The translations under genes and the position numbers were made by a program. Shown piece by piece: positions 1 to 12,370 of a stretch of DNA of 64,000 nt. The DNA is from Polytrichum commune. Its lineage: Eukaryota; Streptophyta; Polytrichopsida; Polytrichales; Polytrichaceae. Below the pieces are notes generated by a model, which searched no databases, was not told where the DNA came from, and saw nothing but the letters and a program-made list of their open reading frames with translations. The stretch lies in NCBI GenBank assembly GCA_950295325.1, contig OX485804.1:64818533-64882532 (forward strand). Direction: 5' to 3'. The first letter of the stretch is position 1. Each line of letters opens with the position of its first letter.

Positions 1-290
1 TGATTGAAATTTGAGGAGATTGACTCTGCTATCTGGTGAATTAGGTTAATTGAGGTTGAATATCTCGGAGATGGCAGAAATCTCTCTCTTGAATGTAAAC
101 CTGGGTGAAATTTTTAAGGAGATTGACAATCTTGCTATGTATCTTGCTTCTTGACCAATTTGCAGGAAATGAGAAGGTTAGGGCTGAGGAGGCAGTTTCT
201 GCAGACAAAGTTACGGAATCACTCGGTTTGAAGGCCAACAATATGCTCCGATATATTGAATCCAGAGAATGCATTTAGAAGGCAGCAACT

Positions 291-620
291 GTGTCAGCAA
301 CTGTCAAGGCTTTCATGACTGCTGATTTGCCTCATGAGTTGATTGAGCTTTTGGAGAAGATTGTTCTCCAGAATTCTGCATTCAGTGGCAACCCCAACCT
401 CCAAAACTTGCTCATCTTGACAGCAATCAAGTGAGATACCACTCGGGTAATGGACTACATTAACCGTCTGGATAACTTTGATGGCCCAGCTGTAGGAGAA
501 ATTGTTGTTGGCGCTGAACTTTATGTTTAGGGTGCTGGGTTTAGGGTTTAGGAAAACTGCTTTGCTTGTATTGATGCTGAGGAGTTCCGACTGGCCCAGA
601 TTTGTGGTCTCAATGTAATT
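291..620 (+). pseudogene. Clathrin heavy chain fragment, decayed
   Basis: Two in-frame pieces read as clathrin heavy chain, the triskelion subunit of coated vesicles. Bases 291-533 encode a stretch containing [20 protein letters not shown] and, after a TGA at 432-434, [18 protein letters not shown]. Bases 555-620 encode [19 protein letters not shown]. Both match the conserved plant protein closely, but the intact protein has many more residues between them, so there is an internal deletion as well as stops at 432 and 531. No introns interrupt the pieces, which would fit a processed copy, although the pieces are too short to prove it. Between them lies a short telomere-like GGGTTTAGGGTTTAGG at about 537-552. 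The gene is dead. Family assignment is confident; mechanism is inference. Confidence 0.8.
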
Positions 621-1355
621 GGTCGTTTTTGCAGCTTGGTTGCTAGTGTGTATGAGTAAGGTGCATTGGAAATTGGGTAAGGTCGAAGGTTAGAAAGCTT
701 CCAGGTAGGTGTGTGTGTGTGTATGTTTGGGTCACTTTCTCATACGGTCCTGGAATTATCTGAATTTTTGTGCAATCAATGCTGGATTTCTTATGTGGGT
801 GATGAGTGTCCCAATGCTGAATCTCTTGTCTGGGTTAAGAGTACCTCAATACTGAATAGAGTGAGGCTCCGCATGTCCTTTCAGTGGTTTGGAGTATTCC
901 AATGGTATCATTTATCAGCATTTGCTAAACCTTGCTCACTTGTCTCATGCAAAAGTATATCTGTATCGATATTGTTCTCGTGATATTGCCGCTTATGCAA
1001 ATGAAGGATAAGGCGATGGATCTAAATCAAACCTCGTGTGCAATAACATCGGAACATTGCAGTTCAGAAAGAAGTTTTCTATAAGTTATGCTTTCGAATA
1101 AAGATAACTGAACTACCAATGGCAAGTTGAAACAAGAAAAATGGTCACATCCATTTCAAAGAAATTCACACCCTAAACAAACAAGCACATCCTTTGCACG
1201 AACGAATGCTTGAACAATTATGATAGTTGCATAAATAATTCATAAATTGCCGAAGCAATTAAGACTAAACCTAAACAAATTCATAAAGTTTCAATAGACT
1301 TTTGAATCCTAAACCTCACAATATACCTTAAGCTATAGACAAGACCCACGTATGG
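621..1355. other. No recognisable gene; short GT repeat
   Basis: No convincing gene was seen. A (GT)n run lies at about 709-722. The 90-codon open frame at 711-983 has no recognised similarity and is probably chance. Confidence 0.5.
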
Positions 1356-2666
1356 CTAATATGCATTGTCCCCTTTATGCTCCCATAGGTGTTGTACAAG
1401 GTCGTCACGCAAGTTGTAGTAAGTATCAGTGTCCTCAATGAGTGCAGTTTCTCGTGTCAAATCGGCGAAGGTGAAACCTCGTCTCATCCCCGATGATGAT
1501 GAAGATGCAACTCCTGGTGTTAGAATTTCCAAGTCTCTACCACTCTCATCCTCTATAATCATATTATGCATTATAATGCAAGCATACATAACATCCGAAA
1601 TGTCTGATGTATTCCACAACTTGCACGGTTGTGTGATAATGCTCCACCTAGCTTGCATCACTCCGAAACATCGTTCTACATCCTTGCGCGCAGATTCTTG
1701 AGCTCCTGAGAAGTTACTTTCTTTTTGGTCCTCGGGGTCCTGTAGGGATTGGACGAAGCAACTCCACTTAGGGTAAATGCCATCGGCGAGCAAGTAGCAC
1801 TTTTCATACCAGTTCCCATTGACCCTAAATCCAACACTACTGGCAGCGCCATGAACCAACTTGCGTACCAGTGGACTGCGATCCAGTACATTTAAGTCGT
1901 TGTTGCCACCCGGGAGGCCGAAAAATGCATGCCAAACCCATAAACTTTGATCGCACACTGCTTCGAGAATTATACTCCTTTTTTTATCTTTATCTTGAAA
2001 TGCCCACTGCAATGCAACTGGACACAACTTCCATTTCCAATGCATGCAATCTATGGAACCAAACATACCTGGCCACCCCCGCTCCTGATTTATCTCCATT
2101 TGTTTCACAATATCATCTTGTGAGGGATCCCGCAAATAGTACTCTGTAAAACATCGCCTAACCCCCCTGCACCACCGCAACATCGCCTCTTGAGCAGTGC
2201 TTTCAGCCATCCTAGTGTATTCTTCTTGTGCCTTTGATGAGGTCCCGTACGCTAGCATACGCATTGCAGCCGTGGCCTTTTGAAGACTGCTTAACCCCAA
2301 CTTTCCTGCAGCGTTCCTTTTTTGAACGAAATAATCGTCAGACTCTGTGATTGCATGCAATATACGGAGAAAAAGAGGTTTCCTCATGCGATAAACGCGT
2401 CTGAAATCAGTGTCATCAAATATGGGGTCGTCCGAGAAATAGTCTTTGAAGAGCAAGGCATCGTACATCTCGGCTAAACGCTCTTTGTTCGCCCTCCTCC
2501 CTAGACGACTACCACCCCGCTGCCTTGGTTCATCGTCGCTGGAAACATTGTCATATTGTTGGGCTAGCGTTCTCATAACGAATTCCTCTCCTTCATCATC
2601 CTCTAGATTAGCCTGAATGTCTTGGTTGTACCTTCTCCAACGATTCGACATTGTGATGTACCTCAA
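1356..2666 (-). CDS. PIF/Harbinger-type transposase-derived nuclease
   Basis: A 436-codon uninterrupted ORF. It has the plan of plant PIF/Harbinger DDE transposases (HARBI1-like, plant transposon protein family). The likely catalytic acids are D206 in GSIDCMHW, D295 in LLADGIYP and E331 in DVERCFGVMQARW. The middle also has GLPGGNNDLNVLDRS and the C-terminal part YACIIMHNMIIEDE, both typical of the family. The first 60 residues are acidic then basic. The start may be the first Met (MRYIT) or, more likely, Met6 (MSNRWRRYNQD), at about 2651. No Myb/SANT-like partner ORF, which autonomous PIF elements normally carry, and no terminal inverted repeats were found nearby. It may be a recently active but incomplete element or a domesticated gene. 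Intactness of the frame and of the acidic residues argues for recent function. Confidence 0.85.
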   Translation of the reverse strand: MRYITMSNRWRRYNQDIQANLEDDEGEEFVMRTLAQQYDNVSSDDEPRQRGGSRLGRRANKERLAEMYDALLFKDYFSDDPIFDDTDFRRVYRMRKPLFLRILHAITESDDYFVQKRNAAGKLGLSSLQKATAAMRMLAYGTSSKAQEEYTRMAESTAQEAMLRWCRGVRRCFTEYYLRDPSQDDIVKQMEINQERGWPGMFGSIDCMHWKWKLCPVALQWAFQDKDKKRSIILEAVCDQSLWVWHAFFGLPGGNNDLNVLDRSPLVRKLVHGAASSVGFRVNGNWYEKCYLLADGIYPKWSCFVQSLQDPEDQKESNFSGAQESARKDVERCFGVMQARWSIITQPCKLWNTSDISDVMYACIIMHNMIIEDESGRDLEILTPGVASSSSSGMRRGFTFADLTRETALIEDTDTYYNLRDDLVQHLWEHKGDNAY

Positions 2667-2993
2667 ACAAACTAAACAACAATCCTGCGGATACGAATGG
2701 CAAAACTAAATGATAATGGCAAAGCCAATAGTTTTAATATATAGGATGGAACGTGTGCGAAGATGTACTACATGAAGTTGGTCGTACACCCTAAACCCCT
2801 ACACGAAGATGGCCTCAACGTGTGGCAAGGAAATTTTCAATTGGTATCCCACGTATTATTGCTAGACAACAAAATGAATAAGACAAAAATAAGGCAAAGT
2901 CATCCATGCAATGTTCATGCATTTTAGACATCGATGTATTCAAGAACATTTGTGGCTCTCATTAGGTCGCAGTAGATATTGTTGAGCATATGC

Positions 2994-3850
2994 CTTGTGA
3001 CTTTGGGCAAGCCATTCAACACATTATGCTATAAATTTCATTTGACGTGTAACTTCAAATCCAAAGTGTCACGTGGCGTTCTTAAAAACAAATATGAATG
3101 TCAATTGACATCTACATTTTATTCTAAAATGTCACCTCAATTTTGGCTTACACAATATTTTAGGAAAACTAATATTTTGAATAAGCAATATGCAATCTTG
3201 ATTTGTAACAAGAAAAAAAAACTTATCAATCGAGAGTAAGTATCCTTCGGTCTTGCATGTTTCTCCAAATGTTGAAGATCGTAGCCCAATCCATTGCATA
3301 AATTTCGAGCCCACAAATAGAACCCAACATAAGAGCATCAAGGGTCTTCAAGTTCAACCTATTGCGCAATTGGCTTTTGATTGCATTTTGTTTGGAAAAT
3401 CCTCTTTCACATTGCCTCTCCTTGTTCCCAGTTAGTCTCACTATCTGTGATCACCGTCTCAACTCCCGGTTACAAAAGAAAATTGCAAAGAGCGAAAGTG
3501 AACTTAAGTATGTAAGTGAGTTTAGGAAGTTCTCCTAATGTTATGGGTACTTGATACTTGAGCTGCAGTTTATAGAACTCAAGTTGCCTACTAATACGTG
3601 TCATTTGAATTTCTAGTGTGTCAACTGGCATGTGTTTTTTTTCTTCACAAGTCACGGTATGTGTCAACTTCTACAATGTACGTGTCAATTGACGTGCATT
3701 TATTTTTTTTGCAAGTTTTTGCGTGTCAAAAGAGGAAAACTTGCAAAAACTTTATCAAACATATACATTGCCCGCAATTTGTGCAAAAATGTACACAAAA
3801 GAATGTATTTGATTCCCTTTTCCACTTGCCAAGTCATCTCTCAATAGATT
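2994..3850. repeat. Dispersed GTGTCA-rich repeat split by an insertion
   Basis: Bases about 2994-3140 and 3590-3850 match, in order, the continuous stretch 12010-12370. Shared phrases include TTCATTTGACGT followed by CAACTTCAAATCC, and TTGACATCTACATTTT. Relative to that copy, about 450 bases at 3141-3590 are extra here. No coding potential is seen. Confidence 0.6.
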
Positions 3851-3924
3851 GTGGACTTGAACACTATGTAATGATTCTATGTTGCCAACAAGGACATGTG
3901 ACCATAGTCAAAGTAGCCCGTGAT

Positions 3925-4150
3925 GATGTCACGCTGGGCGGGCAGGCCTTCGGGCAGCCCCTTAAATAAGTCGGGAGAGGGTGGCTCACAATATGTAGAG
4001 CGGGCCCAGTTGGCCAAAATGGGTGACTTTGCCGGGACTCGTGGGCTAGGCTGGTGCTTCCCGGCCCCGCCACCCAAGCCGGCCACCCTAAACAGAATAA
4101 AGAACATTATTTTTGGCGGCCTGCTTGCTACCTCTCCTGGGGATGCTCTA
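3925..4150. mobile_element. Short GC-rich element, possible MITE
   Basis: A GC-rich island in AT-rich DNA. Its right end reads, on the minus strand, TTAGAGCATCCCCAGG, a form common at ends of plant non-autonomous DNA transposons and similar to the GGGCATCGCCAG end of the element at 11577. A matching left end is not clear, so the call is tentative. The open frames here are on both strands and look accidental. Confidence 0.4.
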
Positions 4151-4161
4151 AGGGGAGACAT

Positions 4162-7100
4162 TCACACAAGAAGCATTGAACTCCTTGTACATATCCCCAC
4201 ATCACTAATAAAAAAACAATGAAAACCATCCACCAAATAGTCATCAAATATCTCACATATCTAGTACTTAATAAGAGAAAACTCAACAATAAACAAGGAC
4301 CAGCACTCCAATCACATAGTGAATGGATATCCAAAATAATGTATTTTAAATAATAATAATATTTTTTACAAACAAGAGCCCACCCACCGCATGTAGGTAG
4401 TAAACCCCATCATGCATCAAGGGGATTCTTGAGTAGGGTAGAGCCAACTGGTTCAAATTCAATTTGGTGACATCAAAGAGTGTGATGGTAAAGTACCCTC
4501 AGTTGAGTGAATTGAGGACAAATAAGAAGTAAGGTTTATGGATGGAAAGGCTTGTACACCAAAACTGCAATTGAAAACTTCATCGATTGGAAATGGCTAT
4601 GATGATTCGTATTTGAATAGCAAATCTTTGGTAGACTCAAGCATGAAACTCATGCACTCAATAAAGTTTCGGGTTCTTGAGATGCAAGAGCTTTTGCAAA
4701 GTCTACATGCAAGGAATGTCAATGGTGCACTTTATCTTACATCCATACCTCATACCCACCAGTAGAAGGAAACTCGCCTATTACACCACCCCTTGTGACT
4801 TGGCCATTGCAACTCATGGCTAGAAAATGCATGAATAAATCATTTTTGGTTGTCAACTGGAGGAGTTTGGTCGGTAGTTGTCCATAGACTACGACCATAA
4901 TGATCACACACTACATCTCACACATGATTGATCCTCACAACAAGTCAATACATGACATCAATGTGATGTTTGCTTAAATTGGAGCCATTTTCAAGACACA
5001 ATTGTGGCTACTGGTAGCCACACTTATCATCATGTTTGCATGCAATAGCATTTAAGCAACTCTCCAAAGTGAATCTAGTTTTGGACGCAAATTTCATGAC
5101 CTTAAATATTTTGAAGTTGGATTTTTTCCCCCACATTCCTTGAAATCATCATATACTTGAGGACATCATCAAGAAACTTTGTAGAAAACCATCAATTTAA
5201 TGTAATTTTATCATATTTAAAAAAATCTAATATCACCTACTTGCACACCACTTGCACTGTTCTTTTAAATATGTAGATTGTTCTTGGAATTCATTATGTC
5301 ATCATAAATTGCTTGGATTTCTAGATTAATATGTTTTTAAAATGTCTATTGTTTTTTTCTCCACAAAGTTCAAAGTTAGTGTATAGTTTTTAATCACTTT
5401 CACTTCACACTAAGCAAGGATCATGAGTTGTCCACTTTCCCATGATGGCACCTATTAGCATGAATTACCATTTGGAGTTACGCATTGTTGTAACATTTTA
5501 CAACTTGTTTAATTTTTTTAGTCAAGATAGATAAATAATTAGTGGGCACATCAAAAAAATGATATAACTTACGTGGTGAAAAATATATATATATATTGGT
5601 ATTGAAATTTTATAGCAACATGTAACTCCAAATGGTAATTGTGGTGCAAAATTATTTACTTTTAGTCTAAATAGGATTCATATGTGAACAAACCTCTTTG
5701 TGAACTAGGAAAGTTCAAGTAGCTTAGTATGAACATACTATTGACTTGATATATTAAGAAGCAAGAATGGAAGGACTATAGCTTGATTATAAGAAGCATG
5801 TAAGTTAGGGCCACATGTGGAAAACAAAAGGGTGTGTAGAGGGAGAGTGAGCAACCTCGGGGATCTATCTCTTGGTTTTGAAAAAAAAAATGAAGAATTG
5901 GGATTTTACTCTTTGGTAGAGTTTTTTTTAATTATTTTTAGCAAGAGAGGAGAGATTCCTTAGTTGCAAGCCAATTGTCCGTACTTTGGAAGACTTGGAA
6001 AGTTAATCCAGGGGGGGGGGTTGGTATTGGATTATAAGAACTTAGTTTATTTTCAATACAAGTAAGTCGATTGTCATTGAATTTGTCTCCTCACTGAAAA
6101 AGTGATTCATCCCCAATGATATTTAAGTGTATGTTGTATATAAAATTATGGTCTCAATCTTAATTTTAGGCTATGGTATGAGATGAAACCTATCTTAAGT
6201 TGTTGATTGAATGCGAGTGAATGGTACGAACAATTGTATGTTGGTAGTATGGTATGTGCTAAGATAGTTCAAATGGTTTTTTTCACTCCAGAGTAAAGCC
6301 ATAGTGGTAGGCTTGGTAGCATAAGTGTTTACTTTATTGAGAAAGGAATATGTGTGATTGGAATCAACAGTTGAATAGGTTTAAAATGATTGGAACCATA
6401 TTGGGGGCATTTTCTTGCAAGGGGGTGAACTGCAACCAAATCATATGTATGCTTTCACTATTATTTGTAGATCAGTAAAAGGATTACTAATAGATGTAGC
6501 ATGAAGCTCGTGTTGTTTTCATAAGTCCAAACTAATATAGACGAGGGAGTCATCAAGCAAGTGTAGTCAATCAAGTGAATCGGGATATGACCTTACAAGA
6601 CTATAGGCCCATCATCATAAAGTTAAATCATGCGTTACTTGGAAATGATAAGAGTGAATATATATAATTATATCTTGCAAGTAAATTAAGCAAGAACATG
6701 AGAGAAAATTAGGATGACCACATTTGTGAGTGTATGTAAGAGGTGCATTACATGTAACTACCTCGTCAACAGTCAATATAGAGTTGGTAAGGCCAATTAT
6801 CTATGAATGTTGAGACAATTGACTAATGTGAACCTGAATTGTTATTATGAAGTACTAGGGATTTTCAAGAGACTGCAAAATATCATTGCACAGGGAAAAT
6901 TCATATATTGTCGTTGTAGTAAATTTTGATAAGGAAAGGCCTTAATAGAAAATATAGTGAGATGCATGAGTTGAACAATGACAAAGGCCATGGTGTGGAT
7001 AGTGTGAATTGTGTATATTATATAATCCTAACCCTTAGCAAAGACTGAAAAGACAACACACCAAAACCATTGGTTGCGAAAGGTTAATGGGATACAAAGG

Positions 7101-7969
7101 AGACCAAAAGACTTGATGAACGAGAATTTGGTAACTAATGAATATTAAGTGGAACATATAGTTCAATTCACTTAAGTAGGAGAAGACATGACTTTGAATT
7201 AAGCCATAATAGGTAATGGAATGTCCTAGTCAATAGTCATGGGAATGATAAATGAAACGAACATGTGAATGTGTTAGTGTTCTAAGGAATAAGAATATCA
7301 AATTGAGCATCTAATTAGAAAAGATAAATTGATTAACAATGCTATGAAGTGCTAACCTACATACGTGGTTTGGCTTATTGTTGTAAATAAAGGTTGTAAT
7401 CATTACTTGGCTAAGGCCATGTAAAAGACCATTGCCAGACTGTATAATTAAAATCATGTTTAATCAAGGAAGATTGCAAATCATGTAAGGAGGACCACAC
7501 TACAATTTCAAGTTACATTAAAAATGCTAATTAACATGAGATTATTGACCATTCCAAAGTGCCCTTGGCTTTGGTAAAGAGACTCAAATGGGATACTTAT
7601 ACAAGACTATTGTCAATACTTATGCCTATACTTGTGCACTGCACTTGGTCCAAATAAAATGAACTCATTGTTAGACCATTGAATGGGTAAATAATGTGAG
7701 TTGAGTGACTGTCATAACTGCATGTATTGTTGTGAGAGTTTGTGAGTCTTTATCCTATAAATCATCACCCGATTGCCAACTCACACCTTAAATAACCTTA
7801 AATAATCATGTGATTGTCCTCAATAACCTTATTTATGACACCTAGATGATATATGAATCATTTCTTGAGTCTTCCTTGATTGTTTTTGTCATATCCAAAA
7901 TCCTAACTACATTTTGGCACCGCTACCAAGGAAGGTTTTAGTCAATTCAAGTCTAGGTGGATAAGCATG
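4162..7969. other. AT-rich intergenic DNA without a recognised gene
   Basis: No ORF with family similarity on either strand. Only short frames occur, such as 4538-4765. Contains a fold-back element at 5450-5650 and a short G run near 6011. Confidence 0.5.
5450..5650. mobile_element. Small fold-back element (MITE-like)
   Basis: ATTACCATTTGGAGTTAC at about 5463-5480 is inverted at 5621-5640 (GTAACTCCAAATGGTAAT), giving arms of about 25-30 bp around an AT-rich centre. No target duplication was identified, so exact ends are uncertain. Confidence 0.5.
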
Positions 7970-8121
7970 TTAGGAAAATCTTGATAGACTATATATTTGA
8001 GTAAGAAGCTCAAATGACCCCTTTGGGAAAAGAAAAATCATAAATAATATAGTGTAATATAATAAGCAACTATTTTTTATTTCCATTTCACAATTCCTAG
8101 AATGGTAATTTAAACTTAAAA

Positions 8122-9352
8122 TTGCAAAAGGCCAAATATTTAAAATTAAATAACACAAGTCCTACTTATGGATCCACCAAAGTATGGAAGGGTGATAGAA
8201 AGAGAGATACACCTAGTTATAATTTGAAATACCAACCTTTTGGAATATCTAAATCCAATTCGGAAAAAATAAGTTTAATAGGATATGGGAAAGTTGTGGA
8301 CCGAATCTTAAAACAAGTTTGGGAACATCAACATATTACAAAAGAAGATTTAATAATCATTGAGAGCCAATTTGAAAGAAAATATCAACAACAAATTCCT
8401 CTAGAGATAGTGTGTCAGACTTGCAAACATCTGGGACACTATTCAAAATATTGTGAAGTGAATAAGCTCAAACATAAAGCTAAATACATTAAGACACCAA
8501 AGTCAATATTGTTGACCCAAACAATAGGACCACAAATTAGATTTTTATGAGATTATCAACTTTATTGATAGTCAAATTTGTCAATTTTCAAAATGTGGCC
8601 CAAGAACTTAAACCAACAATATTAGATACTCGTGATAGTTGATTTTATAAAGGAGCACATATATTTGTTGCCTTATATTGTTTTTACGAAGCCTTCTTTT
8701 GGTGGGTTAGCATCCAATTGGAACCAACAAAATAATTCTTCTAATTGGAACGGGCCTTCATTCTATAATCCAAACTTTAAAAGGATTAATTCAAACCAAG
8801 ATGATCCACATAAATTCCATGTTCGTTATAGATGTAAGGAACTTGGATGTTATGCAAATAGTTGTTCAAATCCTAGAAACCCATGAGATTATGTACCGTT
8901 TTGTGGGAATTGTAAAATGACAAGACATCCCACAAACGAGTGTCCTCACCCTAAGAAAAAATATCCACCAAATTAAAGGGACTATAAGAAAGAACATAGG
9001 GTTAGAATTCCAAATTTTAGAATCCTGAAGCCATAAGCTATTCATAGTCCATGGCCTTACGGACATGACTCCTAGTCTCCGTGGGTGGGAAGCGTTCCCA
9101 ACACCCGGGGCCTCATTCATGCAAGTATTGAGGAAGTTATGCATGTTGAAACCATTAGATGAAGAAGAAAGGGAAGCACAAAATGTAAATCATATTCAAC
9201 ATTTCTCCACTTCATCATCTAAAAATCCTCGAGTAAATGCCGTAACTACAATATCTCAAGCCCCAATGGAACCTTACCCTATTATTGATGAAAATAGTAG
9301 TGACCCGAGTAATAATGAATTAAAGGATGATATGAATGAACATTATCCTTGA
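8122..9352 (+). pseudogene. Decayed gag-like protein with CCHC zinc knuckles
   Basis: Three open pieces in changing frames (8122-8550, 8632-8886, 9065-9352), with short open sequence between them, read like a retroelement gag tail. The first has a perfect C-x2-C-x4-H-x4-C knuckle, CQTCKHLGHYSKYC. The second has a damaged knuckle, CKELGCYANSC, in which the first Cys and the His are replaced. After a stop at 8884-8886 the same frame gives a third perfect knuckle, CGNCKMTRHPTNEC. Zinc knuckles bind nucleic acid in gag proteins. No reverse transcriptase or integrase was seen downstream. The stops and frame changes indicate a dead element. Whether it was an LTR element or another CCHC gene is not resolved. 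Confidence 0.55.
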
Positions 9353-11166
9353 AACAAACTAATAAGGGAACTGTTTGAAATTACTCAATTAACTTCTACA
9401 TCTGCATAGAATTTAACCCACACCAAGAAGATAATTCAATGTAGTCTGCATAAATTTACAATCATCATAAATTTTCCATGTAATGTAGCTAATGAATATT
9501 GGAGTCTTGGATCTAAGTCCAGGATAGGTCCTTGCGATCATGGAGTTTTCATGTAGTGTCCATGAGGAAAAAACAATGTTCAAGAAAAATCTACACTCCT
9601 TGTTAAGAATATCCAATATTCTTTGACATTATTGGTTAGTATCATATCTTTGTTAGAGCACATCATAAGTCAACCTATGCCATCTCAAATGATCTTGCAT
9701 GGCTTAGTTCAACCCATTGTGTGTCATGCCAATCCACACCAAATTGCCTCATTTTTGTATTTTTTTGGATTGGGTGGAAATGCAAGTGGTTTGATGCAAG
9801 AGTCCATGTATGGTAAAGCCCATGTTGCCTTGGAAACCATTGCAAACACTCATACCTCAAAGTTTATCAATGGCAAGTTAGAAGACTTTGAGTTAGAAGA
9901 GGTTAATGAATCTAGAGTGGAACTTGGGAGTGTGACAAAGTCTAGCACATAGTTATATTCAGTCGATAGCACTACCCAATCAAAGTGCATCATGTGTGAA
10001 GTCGATGCATGCATCATCAAAACCTAGCTAATCATCTACATGTTTATGTGAATTGGTGCATTTCGCTCCTAAATTACATGATACCAAGTGGAATTGTATT
10101 ATATACTTTTTTACCAAAATTATGGCTATGTTTGTAGGTGTATGGACACATTTCATATTGCCATGAACGTGTCACCAAGGTAGGTGTTGTGAGGTGAAAT
10201 CATAAGGAAAGACCATGTGTTGAAGTGATGGGGTTTCAAGTATTTTCAACAACCAAAATCTTTTGATAACAATGCCAAGATGCATGTGGGTTTTTTTTTA
10301 AAAAAAAAAACAATTCATTAGATGGGTGCCAAAATTTCACATGAAGAAAGCCCACTTTGTGGAAAGTGACAAGATTGTTGGTACATGAGAAAAATGCTCT
10401 TTTGAGTCTAGATCCAAGAAACGCAGGGCGTAATGAAACACCGCTTGTGGACTTTGTTTTTTTTTAGTTTTTGAAGGTTGGGCCCAAGACTTGAGACTCA
10501 ATATTGGACCCAATTATTTTGAAGTTTAAATGTTAAATCAAGAGCCACACGTTTTGTCGGGAAATTGATGCAATGTCAACATCATTTCATTTTGTCATAT
10601 TTGGAAGATCAAACCCTAGTGTAAATTCCATGGGTCCAAAGTTTTCTCTCGATCAATAAGATCCATTGTTTTTCACCTTCCAAATGAACAACCTTACATG
10701 GTGTGAAAAGGAAAGAGGGGGGGATTACTTTGCTTCTTAAAGTCTTTCTAATCACCAAGCCCAAACCTTGCTCCACTTATTCATTGTTTTCTCTTCTTTG
10801 AGACCTTATACTCTTCTTGTTTTTTGTGTTATCTTCCATCCTTGAGCAAAGAAAAGAAAAGAAAAGTTTCGCCCGTATATAAATACCAGCATGAATATGA
10901 GCATGTTGGCCTTACACTAATCACGGTATTCCGTGATGCAATATAAGGTGTTATGTCTCCTTTGGGAGCTGGGCCACTTCTTGAGCATATTTTGTCAACA
11001 TGGTGACATCTACATTTCCATTAGAATCCAATGGACAAGCAACTTACATGGAAACTAACCCTATGCACATCTACCTTAAGCGGCCCTTGTCACTTGCTTA
11101 GATACTTTCACTCAACTTCTAAGTTCTAAGTTATCCCTCCTAAAATAAGCATGATAGAAAGTTAAC
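9353..11166. other. No recognised gene
   Basis: Contains a 109-codon open frame at 9623-9952 without recognised motifs, possibly a further remnant of the preceding element, plus AT-rich DNA. Nothing else could be supported. Confidence 0.4.
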
Positions 11167-11194
11167 ATGAGTAGGCTATTCCTTCAATGTCGAC

Positions 11195-11400
11195 CAGTAT
11201 CCAGGGAAACTTTTGGGCAATTTTTGTTTTCCAAATCCAACCAATTACATGTTGTGATCTTTTGGTTTTTCCTTTATGAATTCGAGGTACATTCTATAAG
11301 CTCCTCTAAAACAATGGGTAATTTTCCCGAAGTCTTGAACTTAAACCGGTTGTTTCTCAAACTCGACTGGTTCATCTGTACCTAGCGGTCGGGTCTTCCC
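11195..11400 (-). repeat. Copy of the AACCGG-TTTGAGAAA repeat family
   Basis: In reverse orientation this resembles 57265-57680 and 49530-49745. Shared phrases are an AACCGG block beside TTTGAGAAA, a CTCTAGAGGAAT-like stretch and CAAAAG near CATGTAACC. Diverged and non-coding. Confidence 0.55.
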
Positions 11401-11576
11401 GTTCGTGATCATCGACTCAAAGTCCAAAAATAATGACTTCGGAATAAAATCTTGTAACTCTGTTTTTTTCCCAGTTTTAAAGTTGACATTTCTCGCTCAT
11501 TTCACCTTTTCAAGGCTTCAGAAGCCATTTATAGGACTCTTTCCCGGGCCTACATTCTCCACATGTATACTTCTAA

Positions 11577-11902
11577 GGGCATCGCCAGTGGATCTAGGTA
11601 AAGCTCACTGCAAACCAAAACCTATCTTTTGACTGACCTAAAATTAGAAACTGAAATTACCATCATTAGAAGCACACCTAAATAAACATGAGATATTTCT
11701 CAAGATATTTCTCATTGAATGTGGTGTTTTCAATGAGGGATTTCACCTACGTCAAATTTTTACAATTCTTTTTTCTTGAGAAATATCTCACGTTTATTTA
11801 GGTGTGCTTCTAATGATGGTAATTTCAGTTTCTAATTTTAGGTCAGTCAAAAGATAGGTTTTGGTTTGCAGTGAGCTTTACCTAGATCCACTGGCGATGC
11901 CC
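11577..11902. mobile_element. Tourist/PIF-type fold-back MITE, 326 bp
   Basis: The left arm, starting GGGCATCGCCAGTGG at 11577, is repeated inverted at the right end (CCACTGGCGATGCCC, ending 11902). The arms are about 129 bp each (11577-11705 and 11774-11902), and I found one mismatch (A at 11688 against G). They flank a loop of about 68 bases. The element is bordered on both sides by TAA (11574-11576 and 11903-11905), the 3-bp TWA-type target duplication of PIF/Harbinger elements. The near-identical arms suggest recent insertion or a maintained hairpin. Confidence 0.92.
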
Positions 11903-12009
11903 TAACTACTGTAGTAGTAGGCACAACTACTTCTCAAGTTGTTTATTCGCAAAGCTTGTATTTGCGTGGTCCCAAGCCAGAATTTCTGGCACTTTGAAGG
12001 GGGAGCAAA

Positions 12010-12370
12010 AGCAGTGTGTATGCTTGACAAACTTCATTTGACGTTCAACTTCAAATCCAAAATGTCATGTGATGTTTTCAGAAAAAATAGAACGAATGTT
12101 TATTGACATCTACATTTTCTTTTAAAATGTCACCTCAATGTCACATGCTTAGCAGGTGCGTGTCATTTCAATTTCTAACTTGTTAAATGGCGCACGCACG
12201 CGCGCATGTGTGTGTGTGTGTTTTTGTTTTTTTTTCCTCTTCCCAAGTCACACTACATGTCAAACTCTAAATCATGCGTTTCATTGTTGTGTGAATTTTT
12301 TGTGTGTCAAATGTCAAAAACTTTGTCAAAAATACATTTTGAGTGAAAGTACGTCCACTCAAACAAGATG
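12010..12370. repeat. Uninterrupted copy of the GTGTCA-rich repeat
   Basis: Matches 2994-3140 joined to 3590-3850. Contains an alternating purine-pyrimidine run at about 12190-12221 (GCACGCACGCGCGC followed by TGTGTG), a lineage-specific expansion not present in the other copy. Confidence 0.6.
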
